Assembly (NCBI GenBank): GCA_947631215.1
Contig: CANRKN010000018.1
Span: 1-28,076, forward strand
Length of the DNA stretch: 28,076 nucleotides
From: an uncultured Oscillospiraceae bacterium
Lineage (GTDB): Bacteria; Bacillota_A; Clostridia; Oscillospirales; Oscillospiraceae
Reading direction: 5' to 3'
The translations under genes were made by a program, and so were the position numbers. Under the pieces are notes generated by a model. That model saw only the letters and a list, made by a program, of their open reading frames with translations. It did no database searches and was not told the origin of the DNA. Below are positions 1-6,210 of the stretch, one piece after another (position 1 is the stretch's first letter; each line of letters begins with the position of its first letter).

Positions 1-132
1 GGGAACATCGTCAACTGCGTCTATGATTCCGTGAAGCTGCGCATCCTCCACGAGCTGTGCCAGGGACTGGGGATAGGATTGGAGGAATTCTTTCACTCCC
101 CGCTGTTCGATGAAGACGGCCTGGAGCCATAA
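1..132 (+). CDS. XRE-family helix-turn-helix regulator, C-terminal end (partial)
   Basis: Only the last 43 codons are in the window; the start lies to the left. The translation contains a stretch reading RILHELCQGLGIGLEEFF, which matches the end of a Cro/C1-type (XRE) helix-turn-helix domain. In that family the final helices usually read like 'l..IcdaLgisl.eFF'. The protein stops about 14 residues after this domain, so it is probably a small DNA-binding protein of the ~70-120 aa class with no C-terminal sensor domain. It ends just before a strong hairpin and converges with the leftward peptide gene at 174-356. Its target genes cannot be inferred. The family call is fairly secure; the role is unknown. 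Confidence 0.75.
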   Translation, partial: GNIVNCVYDSVKLRILHELCQGLGIGLEEFFHSPLFDEDGLEP

Positions 133-138
133 AGCGAT

Positions 139-175
139 GCCCGCCGGAGCGATCTGCTCCGGCGGGCGTTTTGTT
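139..175 (+). terminator. Rho-independent terminator after the XRE gene
   Basis: A 12-bp perfect GC-rich stem (139-150 with 156-167, loop GATCT) is followed by GTTTTGTT. It lies 6 nt after the XRE stop codon and also lies just beyond the stop of the convergent peptide gene. In the leftward direction the tract after the stem is weaker (ATCGCTTTAT), so it may act in both directions but best fits the rightward gene. Confidence 0.85.
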
Positions 176-356
176 ACACTACGGTGAGCTTGATGTCGCC
201 AAGGTCAGTGCCTGACTTTTGCTGCAGAAGCTCGTCCATCTGCTCCTGGGACAGGAGGCTGGGTGGGTTGAGGATGCCCAAGCCGCCGCCGGAAACGTCG
301 TCCAGCGCTTCGTCCGCCAGCTCCTCGGCGGGCTTTTTGTTTTCCTTGTTATCCAT
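174..356 (-). CDS. 60-aa peptide with double-glycine-type leader (bacteriocin/RiPP-like precursor)
   Basis: I chose the start at 356 because an excellent Shine-Dalgarno, AAAGGAG, sits 7 nt upstream (364-370 on the + strand). The longer frame from 470 has no such site and would overlap the end of rsmG. The 60-aa product is acidic and begins MDNKENKKPAEELADEALDD, followed by VSGGG at residues 21-25. An 'eLsdEeLd.VsGG' stretch ending in Gly-Gly is the hallmark of leaders cleaved by C39 peptidase-containing ABC transporters. Cleavage after Gly24 would leave a core of about 36 residues with no Cys, Trp, Phe, Tyr or His, ending in hydrophobic LTVV. Without Cys, lanthipeptide or disulfide chemistry is unlikely. 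No transporter, immunity or modification gene is nearby; rsmG lies upstream and the XRE gene converges. The ORF is well supported; its function is inferred only from the leader. Confidence 0.7.
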   Translation of the reverse strand: MDNKENKKPAEELADEALDDVSGGGLGILNPPSLLSQEQMDELLQQKSGTDLGDIKLTVV

Positions 357-441
357 GACGGTTCTCCTTTCGTCATGCCCCGGAATCGCGGGGCGGCATG
401 TCTTCTGTCTCTTTATACGTTCCCGGCGGGGAAAAGGGCTA

Positions 442-463
442 AGGGAAAATATAATTTTTCCCT
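442..463. repeat. Inverted repeat between rsmG and the peptide gene
   Basis: Perfect 8-bp arms, AGGGAAAA (442-449) and TTTTCCCT (456-463), flank a TATAAT centre. The repeat lies 4 nt beyond the rsmG stop and about 85 nt upstream of the peptide start. No T-run follows the hairpin in the leftward direction, so it is a poor terminator; an operator overlapping a promoter is an alternative reading. Confidence 0.5.
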
Positions 464-466
464 CGC

Positions 467-1171
467 TCATCCCAGCAGGGGCTTTTTCCTGATCTGGGTC
501 CAGCGGCGGGGGTACTGCGCCGGCGTGGGCTTCACCTTCTCCACGACGACCACCGCGTGGACGGCGTCCGCGCCCGGCACATCGTAGCGGCGTATCTCCC
601 GCACCCGGCCCCCCAGGGCCTTCACGGCGAAGTCCGCCTTTTGGACCTCTTCATCGCAGTCCGGGCCCTTCATGGCGAGAAAGAGGCCGCCCACCTTCAC
701 CAGGGGCAGGCACAGCTCCGCCAGCATCACCATCTCCGACACCGCCCGGCTCACGGCGATGTCGAACTTCTCCCGGAGCTGGGGCATCTCCTCCGCCCGG
801 CCCCAGAGGCATTCCACGTCGGTCAAACCCAGCGCCCCGCAGGCTTCCCGGACGAAATCCATCTTTTTCCCCACGCTGTCGAGACAGGTCAGGATCATAT
901 CCGGCGTCAGGATGCGCAGGGGCACCCCGGGAAAGCCCGCCCCGGAGCCCACGTCGATGACCTTTTTCCCGGCGAACCCCGCCACGTTCACCAGCGCCGC
1001 GCTGTCCAGAAAGTGGAGCCGCGCCGCGGCAGCGGGTTCGGTGATGGCGGTGAGGTTGGTGGTCTCGTTGGCCTTTAGAAGGAGCGCGCCGTAGCGGGCC
1101 ATGGCCCCGATCTGCGCCTCGTCCGCCGGCACGCCCAGGGCCGCCAGCCCCTGGCGGATGATGTCTTCCAT
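467..1171 (-). CDS. rsmG: 16S rRNA (guanine527-N7)-methyltransferase RsmG (GidB)
   Basis: This 234-aa protein matches RsmG, the SAM-dependent enzyme that methylates N7 of G527 in 16S rRNA of the small ribosomal subunit. Visible family signatures are NLTAI (39-43), HFLDS (53-57), the SAM-binding loop VIDVGSGAGFPG (71-82), the 'LDSVGKKMDFV' segment that follows it, and the SRAV motif. Length is normal (about 210-240 aa). The start at 1171 has an AGGTGA site 5 nt upstream. A hairpin (1192-1213) separates it from the SleB-like gene upstream. In many Firmicutes rsmG sits near mnmG/mnmE at the origin; here it does not. Loss of RsmG is known elsewhere to give low-level streptomycin resistance, but this copy looks intact. 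Confidence 0.96.
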   Translation of the reverse strand: MEDIIRQGLAALGVPADEAQIGAMARYGALLLKANETTNLTAITEPAAAARLHFLDSAALVNVAGFAGKKVIDVGSGAGFPGVPLRILTPDMILTCLDSVGKKMDFVREACGALGLTDVECLWGRAEEMPQLREKFDIAVSRAVSEMVMLAELCLPLVKVGGLFLAMKGPDCDEEVQKADFAVKALGGRVREIRRYDVPGADAVHAVVVVEKVKPTPAQYPRRWTQIRKKPLLG

Positions 1172-1191
1172 AAATTCACCTCATAGCAAAG

Positions 1192-1213
1192 CAGGCGCAC
1201 ATCTGTGCGCCTG
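1192..1213 (-). terminator. Hairpin between the SleB-like gene and rsmG (possible weak terminator)
   Basis: A perfect 10-bp inverted repeat, CAGGCGCACA (1192-1201) with TGTGCGCCTG (1204-1213), lies 19 nt after the SleB-like stop. The leftward tail is only CTTTGC, so termination would be partial at best. It may act as an attenuating or RNA-stabilising hairpin before rsmG. Confidence 0.5.
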
Positions 1214-1232
1214 TTGCCTTTCAAACGACTAT

Positions 1233-2165
1233 TCAAGCGGCTGTGAAGAATTCCAGCTTCCCCATCTTCGCCACGCATTCATAGCCCGCGCCCATATCCC
1301 GGGCGGAGACGTAGGTGGCGCCGTCGGAGGGGTCCCAGCCCTCCAGAGCCAGCTTGGCGGCCAGCACGGCGGAGTCATCCGGCTCCACGTAGATCATGCC
1401 GTTGGTCACCATGTCGAACTGATTCTTGGCGAAGACCACCTCGTAGATGTTGCCGTTCTCGCCGGCGAAGGCGTCGTCATGCATCCGGTTGACGCACACG
1501 CTGCCCACGGCCACCTGGGTCTCAAAGCTCTCCCCCGCCGCCATGGCGTAGATGAGCCGGCTGAGCCAGTAGAGGTCCGTTTCATTATAATATGTGCTGC
1601 CCTGTTCCAGCGGCTTCACCGGGCCGGCGGACAGGTCGATGCGCCACTGGAGCTTGTCCCAGGACGCGGTGAGGCCCACGCACTTCACCAGCTCCTCCAT
1701 GGGCAGGGCCACGGTGCCGTTCAGGGTCTTCACCCCGTGGGGCACATAGAGGTACCGGTCGTTGCACATGAACCAGCGCTGGCCCTCCTGGGCCGTCATC
1801 AGAAGGCCATCCATGGCCATGGAGAGGCTGCTGCCGTAATCGATGAGCTGGATATCCTGACCGATGGCGGCGAACAGGTCCCGCACCTCCATATAGGGCT
1901 CCCCGTCCAGGATCGCGCACTGGCCCCGGGGGGCCCCGTCCACGTATACCGGGACGGACAGACGGTTATCCGTAGTGGCCGTGGGCGCGGCGGTGGGGTC
2001 GGTCTCGTCCCCCAGGACCACGAAGGTGGCCTCGGGGAGCGCATCCTCCTCCGCCGCCAGGGCGGTGGCGCTGTCCCGCGCGAACATCGTCTGGCTCATC
2101 ACGCCTATCGCAAGGCAGCTCGCGCACAGGATCGCCGCTATTTTCGCAAACCAACGATTTTTCAT
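1233..2165 (-). CDS. Secreted cell-wall hydrolase, SleB/CwlJ type (Hydrolase_2), with N-terminal stalk-like domain
   Basis: This 310-aa protein has an N-terminal signal sequence (about 1-30, basic MKNRWFAK then a hydrophobic run) and a region at about 65-180 resembling the copper-amine-oxidase N-like fold of Clostridial exported proteins ('VPVYVDG..', 'Y.EVRDLFAAIG'). A SleB/CwlJ-type hydrolase domain follows (about 199-308). Diagnostic segments are WLSRLIYAMAAGESFETQVAVGSV, VVFAKNQFD (243-251) and LEGWDPSDGATY. This family cleaves peptidoglycan, in spore cortex lysis or vegetative wall turnover. The first Glu of the usual 'YAEA.GE' motif is Met208 here, while Glu212 is kept, so activity is uncertain. 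The start has AAAGGAAGG upstream and a sigma-A-like promoter at 2242-2271. Substrate and timing are inferred from the family only. Confidence 0.82.
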   Translation of the reverse strand: MKNRWFAKIAAILCASCLAIGVMSQTMFARDSATALAAEEDALPEATFVVLGDETDPTAAPTATTDNRLSVPVYVDGAPRGQCAILDGEPYMEVRDLFAAIGQDIQLIDYGSSLSMAMDGLLMTAQEGQRWFMCNDRYLYVPHGVKTLNGTVALPMEELVKCVGLTASWDKLQWRIDLSAGPVKPLEQGSTYYNETDLYWLSRLIYAMAAGESFETQVAVGSVCVNRMHDDAFAGENGNIYEVVFAKNQFDMVTNGMIYVEPDDSAVLAAKLALEGWDPSDGATYVSARDMGAGYECVAKMGKLEFFTAA

Positions 2166-2241
2166 CCGGACCGCCTTCCTTTCGCATGATCGTCAAAATA
2201 TTTGCAGGATATAGCACCCCAACATTCATTTTGGTGATCAT

Positions 2242-2271
2242 ATTATATCGAAAAGAAAGCCATCAAAACAA
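2242..2271 (-). promoter_or_regulatory. Sigma-A-like promoter for the SleB-like gene
   Basis: Read leftward: TTGTTT (2266-2271), 18-nt spacer, TATAAT (2242-2247). The predicted transcript starts about 70 nt before the ATG at 2165. The -10 is perfect and the -35 partial. Confidence 0.5.
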
Positions 2272-2500
2272 TCGGCATTGTGGCAAAATCGGGGGTTTTC
2301 AAATTGGGGATTGTACCAAATGCACAAGAAATTGTGGATTTTTTCCGAAAAAATCGGCAGCGAAAATCTATATCTTGTGGCCGCAAACGCCCATGGGGCA
2401 ATAGTTTTTTGTAATTTCGACAGAAATTTCCAAAAAAATTGACGCACCTTTGGGGGCACAACTCACGTTATGTCTACAAAAATGCAAAATTTCCGTCATT
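2250..2500. other. AT-rich intergenic stretch without a convincing gene
   Basis: Between the TSCPD gene stop (2501) and the SleB-like start (2165) lie about 335 bp that are much richer in A+T than the flanks. Frames of 72-73 codons exist on both strands but lack recognisable motifs and convincing ribosome sites. The stretch contains a perfect 9-bp dyad at 2337-2355 (GATTTTTTC, one central base, GAAAAAATC) and the promoter at 2242-2271. No clear rho-independent terminator for the TSCPD gene was found. A small RNA or a large regulatory region is possible but not shown. Confidence 0.5.
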
Positions 2501-2743
2501 TTATGTCAACTGTTTCAGCGCCTGGGCCAGCTGATCGGGGCAGGAGGTGCCCTTGCCGTTGCAGTCGATGCCCTCCAGCTTGGATATGGCCTCTTTCACG
2601 GGCATGCCCTCCACCAGGCGCATGATACCCTTGAGATTTCCGTTGCATCCCCCCACTATCTCCACACTTTTGATGACGCCATTTTCCTCGGTCACATGCA
2701 TGAGACGGGAGCAGGTCCCCTTGGGCTGATAGGTAACTTCCAT
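2501..2743 (-). CDS. TSCPD domain-containing protein (TIGR03905-type)
   Basis: This 80-aa protein contains the signature GKGTSCPDQLA near its C-terminus (TSCPD at about residues 66-70). It also has the 'GTCS......G.I..V...GGCNGNL.GI..L..G....E....L.GI.C..' layout of small Clostridial TSCPD proteins. The TSCPD domain is otherwise known as a C-terminal extension of some ribonucleotide reductases and is thought to bind metal or nucleic acid through its cysteines. Cys11, the GGCNGN cysteine, the IDC cysteine and the SCPD cysteine are all present. The molecular role of the stand-alone form is not established. An AAAAGGAGAAA site 6-7 nt before the ATG fixes the start. It is transcribed divergently from spoIIP. 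Confidence 0.85.
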   Translation of the reverse strand: MEVTYQPKGTCSRLMHVTEENGVIKSVEIVGGCNGNLKGIMRLVEGMPVKEAISKLEGIDCNGKGTSCPDQLAQALKQLT

Positions 2744-2784
2744 TTTATGTTTCTCCTTTTACGTTGACGTTTTTATCGAAGGAA

Positions 2785-2813
2785 GCATATTGCGCCGGGA
2801 AGGCGCATATACT
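2785..2813 (+). promoter_or_regulatory. Sigma-E-like sporulation promoter for spoIIP
   Basis: GCATATT (2785-2791), a 14-nt spacer and CATATACT (2806-2813) resemble the B. subtilis sigma-E consensus (KMATATT, N14, CATACAHT) with one clear mismatch. The predicted start site is about 50 nt before spoIIP. Sigma-E control of spoIIP is established in B. subtilis; its use here is inferred. The spacer contains a small palindrome, TGCGCC/GGCGCA. Confidence 0.55.
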
Positions 2814-2868
2814 TCATTGATACATATTACCGACACCCCCCTGGCCTTCGGCCGAAAGGAGCATCCCC

Positions 2869-4026
2869 ATGAAGTTCAAAGTGTTCACCGTGGTCCTGCT
2901 GGGCCTGTGTTTTCTGGCGCTGGCGGTCATGAGCGGCGCCATCCCCGTCACCGTCCCGGGCCGGGCCACGGACAGAGCCCCGGCGGCCGAAGCGGTCCCC
3001 GCCGCGGCGGTCCCCACGGCCCGGGCCATGCCCCGCGTCACCGTGCCGCCCACCGCCGGGCCCACGCCGTTGCACACGGCCAGCCCCGCGCCCGGTCCCA
3101 CGGCTGAGCCTTCGGAGGCGCCGGAGCGCACCATTGCGCCATCAGCCATGCCGACGATCACGGCAACGCCTACATACACGCCCGCGCCCACGTCCGCGCC
3201 GTCACCCGCCCCGACGGCGGCGCCCACAGAAGCGTCCGCCCCAGCGACAGCGGATGAGACCGCCTGGTGGGAGCCGGAGGCGGTGGCGGTGTCCACCACC
3301 ATCACCTGGGTCCATGACCCCATCAACAACGTGACGGACCACGACGTGGACGCCTTCGCCCTGCTGGATAGGCCCCCGGAGATATCCCTGCCCAAGTCGG
3401 GGCCCCAGATACTTATCATACACACCCACGGCACGGAGGCCTATACCCCCGACGGGGCGGACCGGTACGAGGCCCTGGAGCCCTACCGCACCACGGACGA
3501 GGAGCAGAACGTCACCCGCGTGGGCCGGGCTCTGGCCGACGCCCTGGAGGGCTACGGCCTGGACGTGCTGGTGGATACGGAGCTATACGATTATCCCAAC
3601 TACGACGGGGCCTATGTCCGCAGCGGCGAGGCCATGGAGGACTATCTCTCCCAATACCCCTCCCTGGCCATGATCATCGACCTGCACCGGGACGCCATCG
3701 GGGACGGAGAGGTGGCCTACGGGCCCGTGTCCGACGGGGCGGCCCAGATGATGTTCGTCATGGGCTCGGAGGGGGCCTTGAGCTACCCCAACTGGGAGAA
3801 GAACCTGGCGCTGGCCATGAGCCTGCAGGGGCTGGTGGACGAGGCGTATCCCCATCTCATGCGGCCCACGACGCTGTGCTCCAACCGGTACAACCAGCAG
3901 CTCACGCCGGGAAGCCTGCTGTTGGAGGTGGGGGCCACGGGCAACACGCTGCAAGAGGCCCTCGCCGCCGTGGACCTGTTCGCCCAGGCGGTGGGCCCCG
4001 CCCTGGCCGCCAGGGTGGGCGCATAA
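2869..4026 (+). CDS. spoIIP: Stage II sporulation protein P (SpoIIP), peptidoglycan amidase/endopeptidase
   Basis: This 385-aa protein has a membrane anchor at about 4-24. A long Pro/Thr/Ala-rich linker (about 27-130) likely spans the wall space, and the catalytic SpoIIP domain covers about 178-380. Conserved motifs are ILIIHTHGTEAY (181-192), the TTDEEQNVTRVG segment, DLHRDA (271-276) and LLLEVGATGNTLQEA (351-364). The His and Glu residues in these motifs are the expected zinc ligands and catalytic residues. With SpoIID and SpoIIM, SpoIIP degrades septal peptidoglycan during engulfment, cutting stem-peptide amide bonds and cross-links. The start has AAAGGAG 7 nt upstream (2855-2861) behind a sigma-E-like promoter. 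The low-complexity linker is longer than in B. subtilis. The usual upstream partner gpr is not in this window. Confidence 0.95.
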   Translation: MKFKVFTVVLLGLCFLALAVMSGAIPVTVPGRATDRAPAAEAVPAAAVPTARAMPRVTVPPTAGPTPLHTASPAPGPTAEPSEAPERTIAPSAMPTITATPTYTPAPTSAPSPAPTAAPTEASAPATADETAWWEPEAVAVSTTITWVHDPINNVTDHDVDAFALLDRPPEISLPKSGPQILIIHTHGTEAYTPDGADRYEALEPYRTTDEEQNVTRVGRALADALEGYGLDVLVDTELYDYPNYDGAYVRSGEAMEDYLSQYPSLAMIIDLHRDAIGDGEVAYGPVSDGAAQMMFVMGSEGALSYPNWEKNLALAMSLQGLVDEAYPHLMRPTTLCSNRYNQQLTPGSLLLEVGATGNTLQEALAAVDLFAQAVGPALAARVGA

Positions 4027-4108
4027 ACGAGGCGGGATATGGGTATGCTTTTCCTGTCCCGCGCTTACATAACTGCGCTGAGCGCAGTATACCACAAGGG
4101 GGCAGAAA

Positions 4109-4537
4109 ATGAAAGTATCCGATATCATGTCCGGCCACGTGATCAGCGTGGGCCAGAAGGAGCCGGTGACCGTGGCAGCCCGGCTGATGAAGCGCCACAA
4201 CCTGGGGGCGCTGCCGGTGTGCGACGAGCGGGGCAACCTCCGGGGCCTGGTAACGGACCGGGACATCGTCACCCGGTGCATCGCCATGGACCTGGACCCC
4301 ACGGACACCATGCTCCGGGAGATCATGAGCCGGGGCGTCACCACCTGCCGGCCCGGGGACGACGCGGACCGGGCCGCCGCGGCCATGGGCCGGGAGCAGA
4401 TACGCCGTCTCCCTGTGACGGAGGACGGGCGTCTCGTGGGGATGGTGTCTCTCGCGGACATGGCCCGGCGGGAGAAGCTCACCATGGAGGCGGCCGCCGC
4501 CCTGGGGGACATCTCCGCCAATATCAGAAGAGGATAG
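4109..4537 (+). CDS. Two-CBS-domain protein
   Basis: This 142-aa protein is a tandem pair of CBS motifs. The first (about 1-60) begins KVSDIMSGHVISV and contains GALPVCDERGNLRGLVTDRDIV. The second (about 70-130) contains REIMSRGVTTCRPGDD and RRLPVTEDGRLVGMVSLADMA. Such stand-alone proteins usually bind adenosine nucleotides (AMP, ATP, SAM) in the cleft between the two motifs and act as energy or ligand sensors; partner and ligand cannot be told here. A purine-rich GGGGGCAG lies 4 nt before the ATG. It is 80 nt downstream of spoIIP with no terminator seen between them, so some co-transcription is possible. A strong terminator follows immediately. Confidence 0.93.
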   Translation: MKVSDIMSGHVISVGQKEPVTVAARLMKRHNLGALPVCDERGNLRGLVTDRDIVTRCIAMDLDPTDTMLREIMSRGVTTCRPGDDADRAAAAMGREQIRRLPVTEDGRLVGMVSLADMARREKLTMEAAAALGDISANIRRG

Positions 4538-4540
4538 CAA

Positions 4541-4572
4541 AAGACCTGCCTCGCGGCAGGTCTTTCTTAATT
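4541..4572. terminator. Rho-independent terminator, probably bidirectional
   Basis: A 10-bp perfect stem (AAGACCTGCC 4541-4550, GGCAGGTCTT 4555-4564, loop TCGC) is followed rightward by TCTTAATT. Read leftward the stem ends in TCTTTTGC. It ends the CBS gene and, beyond the structured repeat, the leftward proS transcript, for which no nearer terminator is visible. Confidence 0.8.
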
Positions 4573-4594
4573 AGATGAACTTGACGCCCAGCGA

Positions 4595-4728
4595 GGCCGC
4601 CCTATGCCAGCCCGACGCCCGGCGGGAACCGGCAGTGTGCCGGATGCGGTTGGTGAGCGAAGCGAACTTTAGCAGCAGGCATACTGCCGGGCCCGTCCGG
4701 GCAAAACCTGCGTCCTCAAAGGGCGGCC
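4595..4728. repeat. Structured intergenic repeat, copy A
   Basis: The 100 nt at 4603-4702 align without gaps to 18556-18655, with about 79 identical positions by hand count. Predicted fold: outer helix 4617-4622 with 4697-4702; a one-base bulge (T4696); helix 4623-4626 with 4692-4695; an AA/G internal loop; a 13-bp inner helix 4629-4641 with 4678-4690 (one G.T); and a 36-nt loop. That loop contains a 22-nt block (4652-4673) identical to copy B. An additional perfect 9-bp inverted repeat, GGCCGCCCT (4595-4603) and AGGGCGGCC (4720-4728), encloses this copy. It lies between the convergent CBS and proS genes, in the 3' region of the proS transcript. No known RNA family was recognised. Confidence 0.75.
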
Positions 4729-4744
4729 CTACACGCTTACCATT

Positions 4745-6175
4745 TTAATACGCCACGCCCCAGATGATCATGTGCTTGGCCGGGCGGCCGCAGCAGGGGC
4801 AGACGTCGCCCAAGTTCTCTTGGGCGAAGGGGATGCACCGGCTGGACACGCCGGCGGCCTCCTTCATCTTCTCCTCGCAGGCGGCGTCGCCGCACCACAT
4901 GGTCTTGACGAAGCCGTCCATGGCCTTGGCCCTGACCTCCTCCACGGTCTGGGCGGGCCAGGTGTGACTGTCCAGATTGGCCTTGGCCTTGTCGAACAGG
5001 GCCTGCTGCACCGTCTCCAACAGGGCGGGGATGGCGCTTTCAAGCTCCTCCAGGGGGATGAACACCTTCTCCTGGTTGTCCCGCCGGACGGCCACGGCCT
5101 GGCCGTTCTCCAGGTCCCGGGGACCGATCTCCAGCCGCAGGGGCACGCCCTTCATCTCATACTCGGCGTACTTCCAGCCGGGGCTGTTGTCGGAGAAGTC
5201 GCCCTTGACCCGAAGGCCGATGGCCTTGAGCCGCTCCACCAGCTTCTCCGCCGCCTCGGTGACGCCGGGCTTGTGGGCGGCGATGGGCAGCACCACCACC
5301 TGGGTGGGGGCCACCCGGGGCGGCAGCACCAGGCCCCGGTCGTCCCCGTGGGTCATGATGAGCCCGCCGATGGACCGGGTGGTGAAGCCCCAGCTGGTCT
5401 GGTGGGGATAGACGGCCTGGTTGTTCTTATCCTGGAAGGTGATGTCGAAGGCCCGGGTGAAGCCGTCGCCGAAGTAGTGGCTGGTGGCGGACTGCAGGGC
5501 CTTGTGGTCGTGCATCATGCACTCGATGGTGTAGGTGTTCTCCGCACCGGCGAACTTCTCCTTGTCGGTCTTGTTGCCCCGGATGACGGGCATGGCCAGC
5601 AGCTCCTCATAGCACCGGGCGTATATCTCCAGCATCTGCAGGGTCTCTTCTCTTGCCTCCTCCTCGGTGGCGTGGAGGGTGTGGCCCTCCTGCCAGAGGA
5701 ATTCCCGCCCCCGGAGGAAGGGCCGGGTGGTCTTTTCCCAGCGCACCACGCTGCACCACTGGTTATATTTCATGGGCAGGTCCCGCCAGGAGTGGAGGAT
5801 GTTTTTCCAATGGTCGCAGAAGAGCGTCTCGCTGGTGGGGCGCACGCAGAGCCTCTCCGGCAGCTCCTCGCTGCCGCCCACCGTCACCCACGCGCACTCG
5901 GGGGCGAAGCCCTCCACGTGGTCCTTCTCCTTCTGCAAAAGGCTCTCGGGGATGAACATGGGCATGGACACGTTCTCATGGCCGGTCTTTTTGAACTCGC
6001 CGTCCAGCCAGTTCATGATGTTCTCCCATATGGCGTAGCCATAGGGCCGCATGACGAAAAAGCCCTTCACGCCGGAGTAGTCCACCAGCTCCGCCTTGGT
6101 GCACACGTCGGTGTACCACTGGGCGAAGTCCTGATCCATGGAGGTGATCTGGGTCACCTGCTTGTTGTTGGCCAT
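4745..6175 (-). CDS. proS: Prolyl-tRNA synthetase, archaeal/eukaryotic-type (ProS type 3)
   Basis: This 476-aa class II aminoacyl-tRNA synthetase charges tRNA-Pro. Visible class II signatures are the motif-2 region RWEKTTRPFLRGREFLWQEG (145-164) and RPTSETLF (112-119), plus the substrate-binding stretch 'TSHYFGDGFTRAFDITFQD'. Motif 3 reads 'GLIMTHGDDRGLVLPPRVAP'. An anticodon-binding domain follows (about 280-385). The C-terminal zinc-binding domain contains CGDAACEEKMKEAAG and CPCCGRPA and ends in an aromatic residue (WGVAY), as in archaeal-type ProS. There is no INS editing insertion, as expected for this short type. The start at 6175 has AGAGGT upstream and a near-perfect promoter at 6211-6239. 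The leader is too short for a T-box. It diverges from the HAAS-like gene at 6340. Confidence 0.97.
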   Translation of the reverse strand: MANNKQVTQITSMDQDFAQWYTDVCTKAELVDYSGVKGFFVMRPYGYAIWENIMNWLDGEFKKTGHENVSMPMFIPESLLQKEKDHVEGFAPECAWVTVGGSEELPERLCVRPTSETLFCDHWKNILHSWRDLPMKYNQWCSVVRWEKTTRPFLRGREFLWQEGHTLHATEEEAREETLQMLEIYARCYEELLAMPVIRGNKTDKEKFAGAENTYTIECMMHDHKALQSATSHYFGDGFTRAFDITFQDKNNQAVYPHQTSWGFTTRSIGGLIMTHGDDRGLVLPPRVAPTQVVVLPIAAHKPGVTEAAEKLVERLKAIGLRVKGDFSDNSPGWKYAEYEMKGVPLRLEIGPRDLENGQAVAVRRDNQEKVFIPLEELESAIPALLETVQQALFDKAKANLDSHTWPAQTVEEVRAKAMDGFVKTMWCGDAACEEKMKEAAGVSSRCIPFAQENLGDVCPCCGRPAKHMIIWGVAY

Positions 6176-6210
6176 AATGCGCGACCTCTTTTCTTGTTGT
6201 TAGCTTTCCC

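Noticed and set aside
1..356. Rgg/RRNPP-style regulator and signal-peptide pair
   Set aside because: The XRE protein ends about 14 residues after its DNA-binding domain, so it cannot carry the TPR peptide-binding domain such systems need.
2238..2461. Overlapping 72-73 codon frames in the AT-rich gap
   Set aside because: Frames exist on both strands over the same bases, without recognisable motifs or convincing ribosome sites.
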